Virus record (IMG/VR): IMGVR_UViG_3300037041_002705
Span: 62,001-126,000 of that record
Strand: one strand, 5' to 3'
Length of the DNA: 64,000 nt
Origin: a virus
Part shown: positions 48,367-58,285 of the stretch, in pieces
Layout of the letters: every line of letters begins with the position of its first letter
Position numbering within the stretch: position 1 is the first letter of the stretch
Notes under the pieces: model-generated
Told to the model about the DNA's origin: nothing
Databases searched by the model: none
What the model saw: the letters and a program-made list of their open reading frames with translations, nothing else
Translations under genes and position numbers: made by a program

Positions 48367-51300
48367 ATGTCTGCAGTATTCAATAGTTCAAACAGTTTCA
48401 TAGCAGAACTCACAAGGATCAACAAGAATGCAATAGAGATATTGAACACTCTTGCTCTTACTGCAAGCACGTCAAGCGAGTCTGTTGCGGTCCAGCTTAC
48501 GCTGGAAAACAGCCAAGTCTCAACGCTGACGATTCCTTCTCTTGGCTACATAAACAATGAGCTCAAGAGGCTGAACAACAACATAAATCAGCTTGCAGGA
48601 ATTGGACAAACAGATGTGTTGGTGCGACAGGAAGACGGCAGCTACCAGAAGGTCATAGCAGTGAACCTCAACCCTGCTCCAAGAAGGATAGATTCTCTGA
48701 CTGTTCCTGTTGACTTTGTTCCAAAGGACAACTACTTCTTCAATAATCTTGTGTCTCCGCAGATGGTCGTCAGGTTTGATCTGACCGGAAAGATAGACAC
48801 ATCCGTCAAGAAGGTCGTTGTCAGGAGGCTCATTCTTGATATAGACTCAGTTGATAAGCAGACAATATTCAATAACACATTCAAGAACAAGAGCAATCTT
48901 TCGTTTGATGATACGATCATCTTCCTGACAGACAGCATAATAAACTTCAACATCGATGATGAGACGATAGACCTTCCTCTTTCAACTCCTAGGTACTACG
49001 GAAACTTTACAGTAACGCAGATCCTTGAGCAAGTTGATGGACAGACTGGTGTTAGAAGGTATACATTTGCATCCCTCAGCTACACAGACAGCACGTCAAG
49101 GGTAAAGTCAAACCAGACACTAAAGCCAGGAGACGTGTTGGTTAAGGGTGCATCGACCTTTGCAGTACAGGAGATCGACCAGACAACAAACACGGTCACG
49201 CTCAAGAGACTTCAGGGAGAGGATGTCATAGCAATAGGAGTCGATGAGCTTGCAATACAGAGTGAGCTTTACAGCCCACAGATTGCATCTGTTCCGGTGA
49301 CGGTCGATGAGTATCAGATCATATTTGTAAAGCCTGTGTTTGACAACATATTATCTTCAGAATGGTCACCTGGCGTTGGCTTCTACAGCAGCGATCTTTT
49401 CTACCAGACTCCTGCAGGAAACGTTGGCATAACAGAGTTCTACAACACAAGGGTCGTTGACCTGAGTGAGGATCTTCTTGCCCAGGCAAGAGAGAAGAGG
49501 ATAAGCATACTCACAGGAACAAAGCCATCTCCGCCACAGATTCAGGTACAAAACTTTGTTGTGCAGAGGCTCAATGATCAGCTTGAGGGAATAAAGTCTG
49601 AGCAGGAGATCAACCAGATCTACAACCAGATACAGATAAACGATCGTACCATATCAAGCCTTACAACAGAAATAAACAAGATAAACTCAATACTGTCTTC
49701 CAATGCCAACCTATCCAATTCACAGGTGCAGTCATATGAGTCATCAAAGAAGAACCTACAGACGCAGGTTGATTCTCTGAACGAACAGAACTCTGGTCTG
49801 TTGACAAAGGCGCAGAACTTCTTGAACCAGAATCCAAACCTTTCAACATCAAAGGCAAAGTATTCTGTGTTTGGCTTCTGGCAGATACCTGCTGCAGTGA
49901 TATCTGCAAATGGCAAGAAGGAAGAGGTCGTTGCGTTCAGGGTGAGGTACCGCTACCTTCCAGTGAATGATTCGGTTGCATCAGCAAGAGAGATACCGTT
50001 CACAACAGACGGTGGAACAAGCACATCAGCATACTTCTCAAGGTATGAAGAGTTTGTAACAAAGCCAAGAACAAAGACTGTTCTTGCAGACGGAAATGTT
50101 GTTTGGACTCAGAGCGACATACAGAATCCAAACGAAGTAAACACACAGCAGCTAAACCTCTCAATAACGCAGGGCGAGAGGCTTGAGATACAGGTAGCAA
50201 GCATATCTGAGGCTGGATGGCCAGCAAATCCTCTTGAGAGCGATTTTTCATCAGGCATCATCGTTGACTTCCCAGATTCGTTGGTCAGCCCTGATCTGGA
50301 GAACCTTGTTAACTCAATACAGACGCGCCTTGCCCAACAGGGAATACAGGATACAATAACAAACATTGGAGTCACACAGCACCTTCAACAGGTACAGCAG
50401 GTAGGAAGTTCATACCTTGCGCACTCTGGTGATTCGATCTACTACTCTCTTAGTGGATCGTCGCTTGTGACAATAAACCAAAAGATCAAGGAGCTTGAGG
50501 ATAAGATAACTGCACTTCAGACAAAGATCGAAAGCGCAAAGGGAACGCTGCGAGTTCGCATCAAGGATCCTTTTGGAAACATCACAAATGTATCAAACGG
50601 AAGCGTGATAAAGGTGAACTCTGGATTCTACACAGAGGACATAAAGGCGGTGCCATCATCAGAGAGGATAGGCGCAATAATAACAAAGAGGTACGATGTC
50701 ATAATAGACAACACATCGGCAACGCCTCTGCAGCTCATATCACAGTTCCCAGGGCTTTTGACGGACCTTCTTCCTTCTGCTCCTGGAACAACATTCAAGG
50801 GAATACAAGTTCCTTCTGACTACGCACAGAAGCAGTACAACATAGTTCCAATAGGACTTGCAACTGCGCCTTCAAGAGGAAAGGCAAACTTCTATAGCAC
50901 TGATAATATTGCAATGCAACCTGTTCCTTTCCAATCAAGGCAACAAGCAAGCCAGTTCCTGTATGTGCGAAATGTTTCAATAAATGGATCCAACAGGTAC
51001 TTCACAGAGGCAACAGCAAATCCATCTACTCCTGTGAATTCAGGAGCAGCAAATGCAAAGATATGGAACCAAACATTTGACACGAAGAACACATCAACGA
51101 TAAATGGAATCACATATCTCAAGCCATTAGGCGGTGGCGGCCTGAGCTCATTCTGTGTGAGCGTCGACCACCCAGCTGTAAAGTTTGTGAAGGTTGGAAC
51201 TGCAGCAACCGAACCTAGTCTGACGAACCTTCCTACTCTGTCAAACTACTTCAATTCAAAGGACCTAAACAATGCAAATGTGAGCAACCTTGCATCGAAT

Positions 51301-51807
51301 GCACCTTTCAGATATCCGCAGTTCTACCACGCATCAACTGTATCAGGAGCACCATCAAAGGATGCACCTGCACAACAGGCAAGGTACTTCCAGTTCTCAA
51401 ACACTGGAGACTGGCCATACCCAATGAAGCAGGCGTTCTACCAGAACGATAGGTACCTCATAGGAACCGGAACGGTTGGCTCTTATCTCTTCGTGGAATC
51501 TCCTAGCATGGAGACAATAAAGGTGAAGGGAACTGGACTTGACTCATTCTCTGAGCTTGATTTTGGTTCAGAGAACCAGATAATCGTCCCTGTGATATAC
51601 CAATACAGGATGGTTGACTACATAGAAAACGTTGGCGGAGCACCAAACTCATTGATAACAAACATCACATACACAAGAGGCCTTGGTCTTGACATATCGA
51701 TAAAGGGCGAGCCTACGTTCTCTTTTGACTTCATTGCAACTGCATCGTACACCGCAGAGACGGTTACACAGTATACAACAACAACCTTAACATCTTCATC
51801 TTCTTAA
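48367..51807 (+). CDS. Large virion structural protein with FN3-like domain
   Basis: 1146 residues. Coiled-coil segments are near ~405-490 (INQIYNQIQINDRTISSLTT; YESSKKNLQTQVDSLNEQN) and ~695-715. Between them, residues ~505-640 look like a fibronectin-III-type module (VVAFRVRYRYLPVNDS, then RLEIQVASISEAGWPAN). The beginning and end are beta-rich with a short Ser/Thr C-terminus. FN3 and coiled coils are common in phage tail-tip and fibre proteins. One base separates it from the upstream gene and the next starts immediately, so it is in one transcript with the giant genes. Role is inferred. Confidence 0.55.
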   Translation: MSAVFNSSNSFIAELTRINKNAIEILNTLALTASTSSESVAVQLTLENSQVSTLTIPSLGYINNELKRLNNNINQLAGIGQTDVLVRQEDGSYQKVIAVNLNPAPRRIDSLTVPVDFVPKDNYFFNNLVSPQMVVRFDLTGKIDTSVKKVVVRRLILDIDSVDKQTIFNNTFKNKSNLSFDDTIIFLTDSIINFNIDDETIDLPLSTPRYYGNFTVTQILEQVDGQTGVRRYTFASLSYTDSTSRVKSNQTLKPGDVLVKGASTFAVQEIDQTTNTVTLKRLQGEDVIAIGVDELAIQSELYSPQIASVPVTVDEYQIIFVKPVFDNILSSEWSPGVGFYSSDLFYQTPAGNVGITEFYNTRVVDLSEDLLAQAREKRISILTGTKPSPPQIQVQNFVVQRLNDQLEGIKSEQEINQIYNQIQINDRTISSLTTEINKINSILSSNANLSNSQVQSYESSKKNLQTQVDSLNEQNSGLLTKAQNFLNQNPNLSTSKAKYSVFGFWQIPAAVISANGKKEEVVAFRVRYRYLPVNDSVASAREIPFTTDGGTSTSAYFSRYEEFVTKPRTKTVLADGNVVWTQSDIQNPNEVNTQQLNLSITQGERLEIQVASISEAGWPANPLESDFSSGIIVDFPDSLVSPDLENLVNSIQTRLAQQGIQDTITNIGVTQHLQQVQQVGSSYLAHSGDSIYYSLSGSSLVTINQKIKELEDKITALQTKIESAKGTLRVRIKDPFGNITNVSNGSVIKVNSGFYTEDIKAVPSSERIGAIITKRYDVIIDNTSATPLQLISQFPGLLTDLLPSAPGTTFKGIQVPSDYAQKQYNIVPIGLATAPSRGKANFYSTDNIAMQPVPFQSRQQASQFLYVRNVSINGSNRYFTEATANPSTPVNSGAANAKIWNQTFDTKNTSTINGITYLKPLGGGGLSSFCVSVDHPAVKFVKVGTAATEPSLTNLPTLSNYFNSKDLNNANVSNLASNAPFRYPQFYHASTVSGAPSKDAPAQQARYFQFSNTGDWPYPMKQAFYQNDRYLIGTGTVGSYLFVESPSMETIKVKGTGLDSFSELDFGSENQIIVPVIYQYRMVDYIENVGGAPNSLITNITYTRGLGLDISIKGEPTFSFDFIATASYTAETVTQYTTTTLTSSSS

Positions 51808-51808
51808 A

Positions 51809-54800
51809 ATGAAAGTATACACCAACAAATTCAGTGACAGCTTCTATCTTCCGGTAACAAACAATTCATGCAGGGATGAGCTCGGATACCAGGCCACTGT
51901 CAATGACACATATGGCCTTTTGTCCATAGAGAATACTGTTGGTCCAGGTCCAAAGAGGGACGTATACATAACAGTCCCAAAAGTGCCAAGCAACTTAATT
52001 GCACAGGGCACGCTGTATGCAAAGAAGAGGGATTCAGGAGAGTACTATCTAGAGATAGAAGTACAGAATTCAATATTCAAGGTGTATGAGAACGGCAAGA
52101 GGTTCTACCTGTTCTACAGCGACGGTTCATACTCAGAGATATATGTGGACTTTATAGGATACGATGGAGAGTTTCCTGACTTTTTGATAGATCAAAAATC
52201 ACTAAAGAAGCTGCTAGGAAGTTCATCGCTTCCAACCACATCAACGCCCGTTCTCTTGAACAGCCCATACTCGATATCAACCGAGTTTGAAACAAGGAAC
52301 TTTCTTAAGATCAAAACCCTGACGACAGTTAAAGGTCAGCAGTCTGCATCTGTTACACTCAGAGGGCTACAGACGAATGGCCAGGTATTTGTTTATGATT
52401 TCATCATAGACCCAGTTGATCCTCCTGTTCATGCAACAGATCAGCCACCACTTGGGATAAAGAGCACGGAAACATCACAGCTTGCAAGATCCTTCATACC
52501 TGTTTCATCTGTTGTGACGCTCCAGGTAAATTCGGCAGGTGAGCTTTACATGGACAAGCTCTATTCAGGAAGCACAGCAGCTCAGGCTGGATACAGGAGA
52601 AGGTGCACAAACCTTGGGTTTGAGAAGGACCTTTCACGGTTCTGTTCATCGATCCCAAAGCCTTCTCTGTACTCATTCAATGAGGAGGATTTCAAAAGCT
52701 CAACACCTAACCTGTCTGACCAGTATTTCACAGATGTCAATGCAGGAGTATCCATAAACATTGAGACGGATGAGGGCTTCAGGTTCTTTGCTCCTCTATG
52801 GCTGAAGGATCGTGTTCCTTCATACTTTGCTATATTCCGAAGGAGCGCAACGAACAACAGCGAGGATCTTCTTGACGGTGCCAGCCTTGTAAAGCTAATT
52901 GATATACAGAAGACAGAGCTTGGACCTTATCTTAACAATCTCATGAAGAACGAAAACTTCATGAAGGCTCCGCTTGATGTTGCAATAGATCAGTCATATT
53001 CACTTAAGTGGAATGGCGTTTCTGTTGACAGTGGATACTGGATAACGCACACAGAATTCATAGGAATAGACATACAGGACGGTCTTTCTGATTTTGAGTT
53101 CAATGAGATACTCTCAGGCGGGTTCTCTAGAGGCTCTATAGTAAACCCGCAGTTTCTAAACATTGAGTTTCTCTTTGATGACAACGGGGCAAAGCTCTAT
53201 GATGTCAATCAGTACTTTGGAATGTACTGTGATGATGTTGAGCTCAGCAGGTTCATACCAAACGTAGATTCAACATCAACACTGTTCAGGCAGAATGAGA
53301 CCAGGGTTTCATCAAACACAGATTTCAACTCCTCTGTCATAAGCAACACAGAAGGAGTAAAGCTTGTTGTTGACCTGAATGCAACTCCAGATAGAAGCTT
53401 CAATGTTTCTGATCCATCAACGATGTTGGTGAATTCCATAAAGGTCTCATCCAGGTACAATGTATCAATCTCTGCAACAACACAATCTTCAAGGGCGCTA
53501 AGGATAACGTTCACGTCAGACTCTGACATAACGACAAAGTTTGTCCAGGGCAGCATCGTGAGGCTTGAGGATGAAAACAAAAACTTTGTTGCATATGTGA
53601 CAGTTGACTCATCATCCTATTCTTCTTTGGAAAAGAAGATGACGGTCAATTTTGTGGAAAATGACACATACTCAAAACTGGGACTAAACTATTGGATAAA
53701 CGTCTTTGACTTTTCTCCTGATCCATCGCCATCAATACATGGTAGAATGAGGTTTGACTGCCAGGACGTTTCGAAGTCCAGATGCATCATAATCTCAAAT
53801 GAGGATCTTCTAGGAAATCCTATAGAACAGTGGATCAGCTCCGTTGTTGATGTTGAATCAAAGTTCAGGGATTCCCTGGTTCTGTTTGATAAGTCATCTT
53901 CAGCATATGCCATACTCTTGGCAAGCAGCATCTCGACCGAACAAGACTACATAAAGGTCTTCTTTGATGTGTTAGAGGCAAAGGATCCATTTGTTGAGGG
54001 CGACGATGTGTTCATCAACATATCTGAGTATGATATTGATGGTGCAATACCAGGGCCTGCTGTGATAAACTCAAGCACAAGAAAGTTCCTCCTAAAGACA
54101 AAGAGCGATGCATACTCTGTAAAGTCATTTGACTTCTCAAACTATAAGAACTCTGTCGTTGGCATAGTTTCACTGGATTCAACGACGTTTAACCTTGGCT
54201 CAATAGTTGGAACAACATCATCGACCAACATACCGGTCGAAATTGTAGATGTTCCTTACACAGGAATAGGAATAAAGTTTCCATCAACTATCTCTGAATC
54301 TGTTTCATATGGCGACAGGATAACTGTGGAACAGAAGATAGGCTCATCGAAGAGAAGATGGTCGGTCATACGGTCTTCTGCGGATGGACCTCAGGTATCA
54401 AAGATTCCTGGTGCAGTCACTGAGATTTCAATCGTCCAAGAAACGTTTGTTTCAAATGATTCATACACTGGCTTTGAGATAGAGCCAGGCACATATTTCC
54501 CAGTTAGGTTTGACTCCTTTGAACTGGTCAACAGCACATCTGGACAGTCAAACATCACATTGGAATTCGTGTCCGCAGAGGAACAGGACAATGGAAATTA
54601 CCTGCTTACGTTTGCAAACAAGAACGTTGGAACAGACTATGAAGCGCTGAAGGTAACAATCCCTGACACGGACTTCACATACTTTAACTACACTCCAACA
54701 GATTCTCTAGAAACAGTTGTTGCTGTTGCATTCCAAAGGTTCATTGATTGTCCATTCAGGTCTGCAACAGGAAATGGAACGCTCTATCTGTACTCCCCTG

Positions 54801-57800
54801 TTTCACAGACAGATGTCTCAGTCGGCCTGTATTTTTCCTATGGAACGATAACACAGATGGAAATAAATGGGGCTTCATTGAAGCCTACATCCGTCACAAA
54901 GGATTCAACAACATTTTCTGCAGATTACTATGTGTATGACATAGAATCCCTGAAAGACAAGAGGCTTTACTCAATAGAACGACAGTTCCTCTCAAGCCTT
55001 GAAAATGGAACAAAGATACTCTCAAAGAGCGGAACACCATCAACTGTCTCACTTTGGAACAACAGATCATATGGGATTCCAAACATCAAATCTATAGTTG
55101 AGGACGGTGAAGAAATGGTCCTCATAAAGTTTGATGGTGACAATGAGCCAAGCCTCTTGAACGGAAGGCTTCAACTGGTAAACACAAACACAGTCTCACT
55201 GTCGCTTGTTTCATTCTATGATCTTATTGATCTTGACTTCTTTGAAGAGATACCGCTAAGGCTTGGATCTAATATTGATGGCTTCAACATGGCTTTCAGC
55301 TCCGACGCATCAATATTCTCACAAAAGCAAAAGACGATAAAGACCATAAACACCGCAACTGCATCAAGCAACCAAAAGACTTTGCTGCTGTCGGTTAACA
55401 TTGCTGAGAACATATATTCAGACTGGAAGAACTGGGATCCATCAAACAACCCAGACTTCTTGGCATATGGAACGCCAAGAGGAACAACTGTGCCATCTGA
55501 CACATTTCCTATCTCATGGAACCCTTCATATGGTTTCAAGATGCAGTATCTTAATCCAGAAGGAAAATGGGTTGATTACCCACTAAGCTATCCAACGGTA
55601 AAGATGGAGACGCCTGTGGTCAAGATGTACAGCGTTGTTCCTAGCAAAGATCCAATGTGGGAGATAACTTTCTCTGATCCTGCGCTTAGCCCAGAGTTTG
55701 ATTCTTCATTTGGCGATGTAAATGCAGTATTCAATGCCATGACATTGTACATGTATACCTCATCGTTTAGCGAGAGGCTCAGGGCATTCTCAGAGATAAA
55801 GAGGCTTGTTTCCTATTCTTTCAAGGAGCTGTCAAAGGAGAATGTAGAAGCATCCGATGATTCAGCGCTGTATGTACATAGGATTGTTTTATCAATAGAT
55901 GATGAGCACAGGGACTACAGATACATCGCAACATTTCCTGAAGGAACCTACACAGTAAAGGAAGAGGATGTTATTAGCGTCGTTGGCGGAAAGCCTGAGC
56001 AGGACAAGAAGCTAACGGGCGTTCCAAAGGAAAATGTCACATCCAATTTTGCTGCATCCCTGACGTCTTCCCAGAACAAAACAAGGATGAGCGCAGGAAG
56101 ATGGAAGAAGAGGAATGCAACAAACGTGGACTTCATGCCATATCTGATAAATGTTGATCCTCTCCTGCTTCCATACGACATGTTTGTCAATGGAACTGAG
56201 ACAGGTCTTTCAACAAGTGCTTTCTCTCTTGACTGGTACCTCATATCAGGATGGCCAAAGTTTGAGCCTCTCACGAATGTTAAGAACAACTATCAGTACA
56301 TTGGAAAGAGGGTCAACCTCGATGACCTTAAGTCTGTGGAGTATGACTACTTCACTGAATACCTGACAGTAGGCCACGGTGAAGAGACGTTCATAAATGG
56401 CTCTGAAAGGGAGAAGAAGTTTCTTTGGACTGCCATAGAGTCCGGGGCAAACGGGTACACAACGACATTTAAGGGAATTCCACTGCAGTTCACGTCTCCA
56501 AAGTTGAACATCAACGGAACCAGGTTTGCTGCAATACTCCAGATTGAAAACGATCTTGAAGTTCCAACAAAGACCACGCTTGTGTACAACCAGCAGTGGA
56601 ACTGCCTGACGCTCTTTGTTCAGATAAACATAGACTCATATTTCATAGATGGATCTATAGGACTTGAACAGCTGTATCAACTCAGAGTCAATCTGGCAAG
56701 GACCGATTCGTCTGCGCTTTATGGCCCAATGATTGTCTATGGCGCAGAGACGCTTTCTTTCAACAAGGTTGATAGAGCATACAACGAACAGGAGATTGTT
56801 GTAACAAACCAGCCAGTTCCATCTGACGACTACTACGAATACAACCAATACCAATACGACAAGATCACAACCATAAAGTACGATGAATCTGCAAAGGACA
56901 TTGAACTGTTTGGGGTCAGATATTTCCCAAATGTTGATTATCTCATATCTGGAACAATATTCTTTGGCACAAAGGATGAGATGACGATAAATCTCGTTGT
57001 TCCAAAGTCTAGGATCAGAGGCGTATTTGATCCTTCAATAGGCCGAGAGAGGATGTTCATAGATGGACTGTACGGCGATGATTTCTTTGCAGTTGTTGCA
57101 GACATAGATGGAGCGCCAATTGCAACCTATGCAAACTTTGTTTCCGCAAACACGATAACAATAGACGGCATCAGTTCAAACACAATGGTATACAATTCAA
57201 AGGTGTATGCAGTAGGCGACTGGCCAGTTTATAGAGAGCTTGTGAACGATGTGTCTGTTTCATCGATCATGTCAAGGATGGAATCATTTGATTTCGATGA
57301 TGTGCTCGTCTCAACGGATTCTTCTCTATCAAAGACGAATATGACCATGTCATATTTTAAGCCTCCTGTCATAAGACCTTCAAAGACGAAGAACGCATCC
57401 GTTGACGAATTTGGCAATGTATCTGTGCAAGAGAAGGAGAACACAATAAACCTGTTCAGGCTTGATGGCGGCTTTGAGCCTTCATACAAGAACATTGTAG
57501 GTTTTGCTGCTTCAGAGGATCTGTCAATAACAAAGCAGCTACTAAATTCCTTTAAGGGCTACAACACCCAGGTCATAGGTGTTAACCTGACAAACATATG
57601 GTACAGGCGTGTTTCCGATCAGGGCGTTAACAGCGGAAACATCAACATCAACGGAAACATACTCAGGGTCCCATATGCACTTGGAAGAAAGACGGCATCA
57701 CCACTTCTGAACGTATGGGCAGAAGACTTCTATAGCAAGGCTGCTGATAACTTCATAGATGTTCCAATTGAGGGAATACAGGATCCTAAGGACTACAAGT

Positions 57801-58282
57801 TCTTCCTTTCATCAAAGGTCATGTCTGTTCCATCCTTCTTTAGGACGTCAAACTATTCATTATTGGATTCATCTGTGCCTTCCAACCATGCAGATGCGTC
57901 TGTTTCTTACATAGCAGGTCAGACGAGGCTCACCATCCAGGTTGACTTTGAGAAGGTCATATCAGACCAGCTCTTCAATGCAGGGGTGTTTGAATTCTTT
58001 TCTTCTATATGGGACAGTCTTGAGACAAGTTTGAGCCCTTATGATATTTCGAAGGAATATATAGAAAGAAATCTCTTGGGCAGGTATAGTGTTGAAAGCA
58101 TAGATGTGTATCAAAGACCATCTGAAAGGACTGAAGTGGTGTCCACAATCGGAAGCCCTGAACTGGAAGGCTTTGTGTTTGACAACACCATAGGAATACA
58201 GACCAGCAGGTTCTTTGATTTCAGCATTCCAATAGATGGATCAAAACAAATAGTGCTTGCATTCAATATAAAACGAAGATAA
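51809..58282 (+). CDS. Very large virion structural protein
   Basis: 2157 residues, the largest in the window. It is beta-rich, aromatic and Ser/Asp/Asn-rich throughout, with no recognisable enzymatic motif, signal or membrane segment. The start AAAATGAAAGTATACACC has no clear Shine-Dalgarno. It lies between the FN3-containing and collagen-containing proteins, so it is a candidate long tail fibre or peripheral baseplate protein. T4 long fibre subunits are at most ~1300 residues, so this one is unusually big. An exact fold cannot be given from sequence alone. Confidence 0.5.
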   Translation: MKVYTNKFSDSFYLPVTNNSCRDELGYQATVNDTYGLLSIENTVGPGPKRDVYITVPKVPSNLIAQGTLYAKKRDSGEYYLEIEVQNSIFKVYENGKRFYLFYSDGSYSEIYVDFIGYDGEFPDFLIDQKSLKKLLGSSSLPTTSTPVLLNSPYSISTEFETRNFLKIKTLTTVKGQQSASVTLRGLQTNGQVFVYDFIIDPVDPPVHATDQPPLGIKSTETSQLARSFIPVSSVVTLQVNSAGELYMDKLYSGSTAAQAGYRRRCTNLGFEKDLSRFCSSIPKPSLYSFNEEDFKSSTPNLSDQYFTDVNAGVSINIETDEGFRFFAPLWLKDRVPSYFAIFRRSATNNSEDLLDGASLVKLIDIQKTELGPYLNNLMKNENFMKAPLDVAIDQSYSLKWNGVSVDSGYWITHTEFIGIDIQDGLSDFEFNEILSGGFSRGSIVNPQFLNIEFLFDDNGAKLYDVNQYFGMYCDDVELSRFIPNVDSTSTLFRQNETRVSSNTDFNSSVISNTEGVKLVVDLNATPDRSFNVSDPSTMLVNSIKVSSRYNVSISATTQSSRALRITFTSDSDITTKFVQGSIVRLEDENKNFVAYVTVDSSSYSSLEKKMTVNFVENDTYSKLGLNYWINVFDFSPDPSPSIHGRMRFDCQDVSKSRCIIISNEDLLGNPIEQWISSVVDVESKFRDSLVLFDKSSSAYAILLASSISTEQDYIKVFFDVLEAKDPFVEGDDVFINISEYDIDGAIPGPAVINSSTRKFLLKTKSDAYSVKSFDFSNYKNSVVGIVSLDSTTFNLGSIVGTTSSTNIPVEIVDVPYTGIGIKFPSTISESVSYGDRITVEQKIGSSKRRWSVIRSSADGPQVSKIPGAVTEISIVQETFVSNDSYTGFEIEPGTYFPVRFDSFELVNSTSGQSNITLEFVSAEEQDNGNYLLTFANKNVGTDYEALKVTIPDTDFTYFNYTPTDSLETVVAVAFQRFIDCPFRSATGNGTLYLYSPVSQTDVSVGLYFSYGTITQMEINGASLKPTSVTKDSTTFSADYYVYDIESLKDKRLYSIERQFLSSLENGTKILSKSGTPSTVSLWNNRSYGIPNIKSIVEDGEEMVLIKFDGDNEPSLLNGRLQLVNTNTVSLSLVSFYDLIDLDFFEEIPLRLGSNIDGFNMAFSSDASIFSQKQKTIKTINTATASSNQKTLLLSVNIAENIYSDWKNWDPSNNPDFLAYGTPRGTTVPSDTFPISWNPSYGFKMQYLNPEGKWVDYPLSYPTVKMETPVVKMYSVVPSKDPMWEITFSDPALSPEFDSSFGDVNAVFNAMTLYMYTSSFSERLRAFSEIKRLVSYSFKELSKENVEASDDSALYVHRIVLSIDDEHRDYRYIATFPEGTYTVKEEDVISVVGGKPEQDKKLTGVPKENVTSNFAASLTSSQNKTRMSAGRWKKRNATNVDFMPYLINVDPLLLPYDMFVNGTETGLSTSAFSLDWYLISGWPKFEPLTNVKNNYQYIGKRVNLDDLKSVEYDYFTEYLTVGHGEETFINGSEREKKFLWTAIESGANGYTTTFKGIPLQFTSPKLNINGTRFAAILQIENDLEVPTKTTLVYNQQWNCLTLFVQINIDSYFIDGSIGLEQLYQLRVNLARTDSSALYGPMIVYGAETLSFNKVDRAYNEQEIVVTNQPVPSDDYYEYNQYQYDKITTIKYDESAKDIELFGVRYFPNVDYLISGTIFFGTKDEMTINLVVPKSRIRGVFDPSIGRERMFIDGLYGDDFFAVVADIDGAPIATYANFVSANTITIDGISSNTMVYNSKVYAVGDWPVYRELVNDVSVSSIMSRMESFDFDDVLVSTDSSLSKTNMTMSYFKPPVIRPSKTKNASVDEFGNVSVQEKENTINLFRLDGGFEPSYKNIVGFAASEDLSITKQLLNSFKGYNTQVIGVNLTNIWYRRVSDQGVNSGNININGNILRVPYALGRKTASPLLNVWAEDFYSKAADNFIDVPIEGIQDPKDYKFFLSSKVMSVPSFFRTSNYSLLDSSVPSNHADASVSYIAGQTRLTIQVDFEKVISDQLFNAGVFEFFSSIWDSLETSLSPYDISKEYIERNLLGRYSVESIDVYQRPSERTEVVSTIGSPELEGFVFDNTIGIQTSRFFDFSIPIDGSKQIVLAFNIKRR

Positions 58283-58285
58283 GAT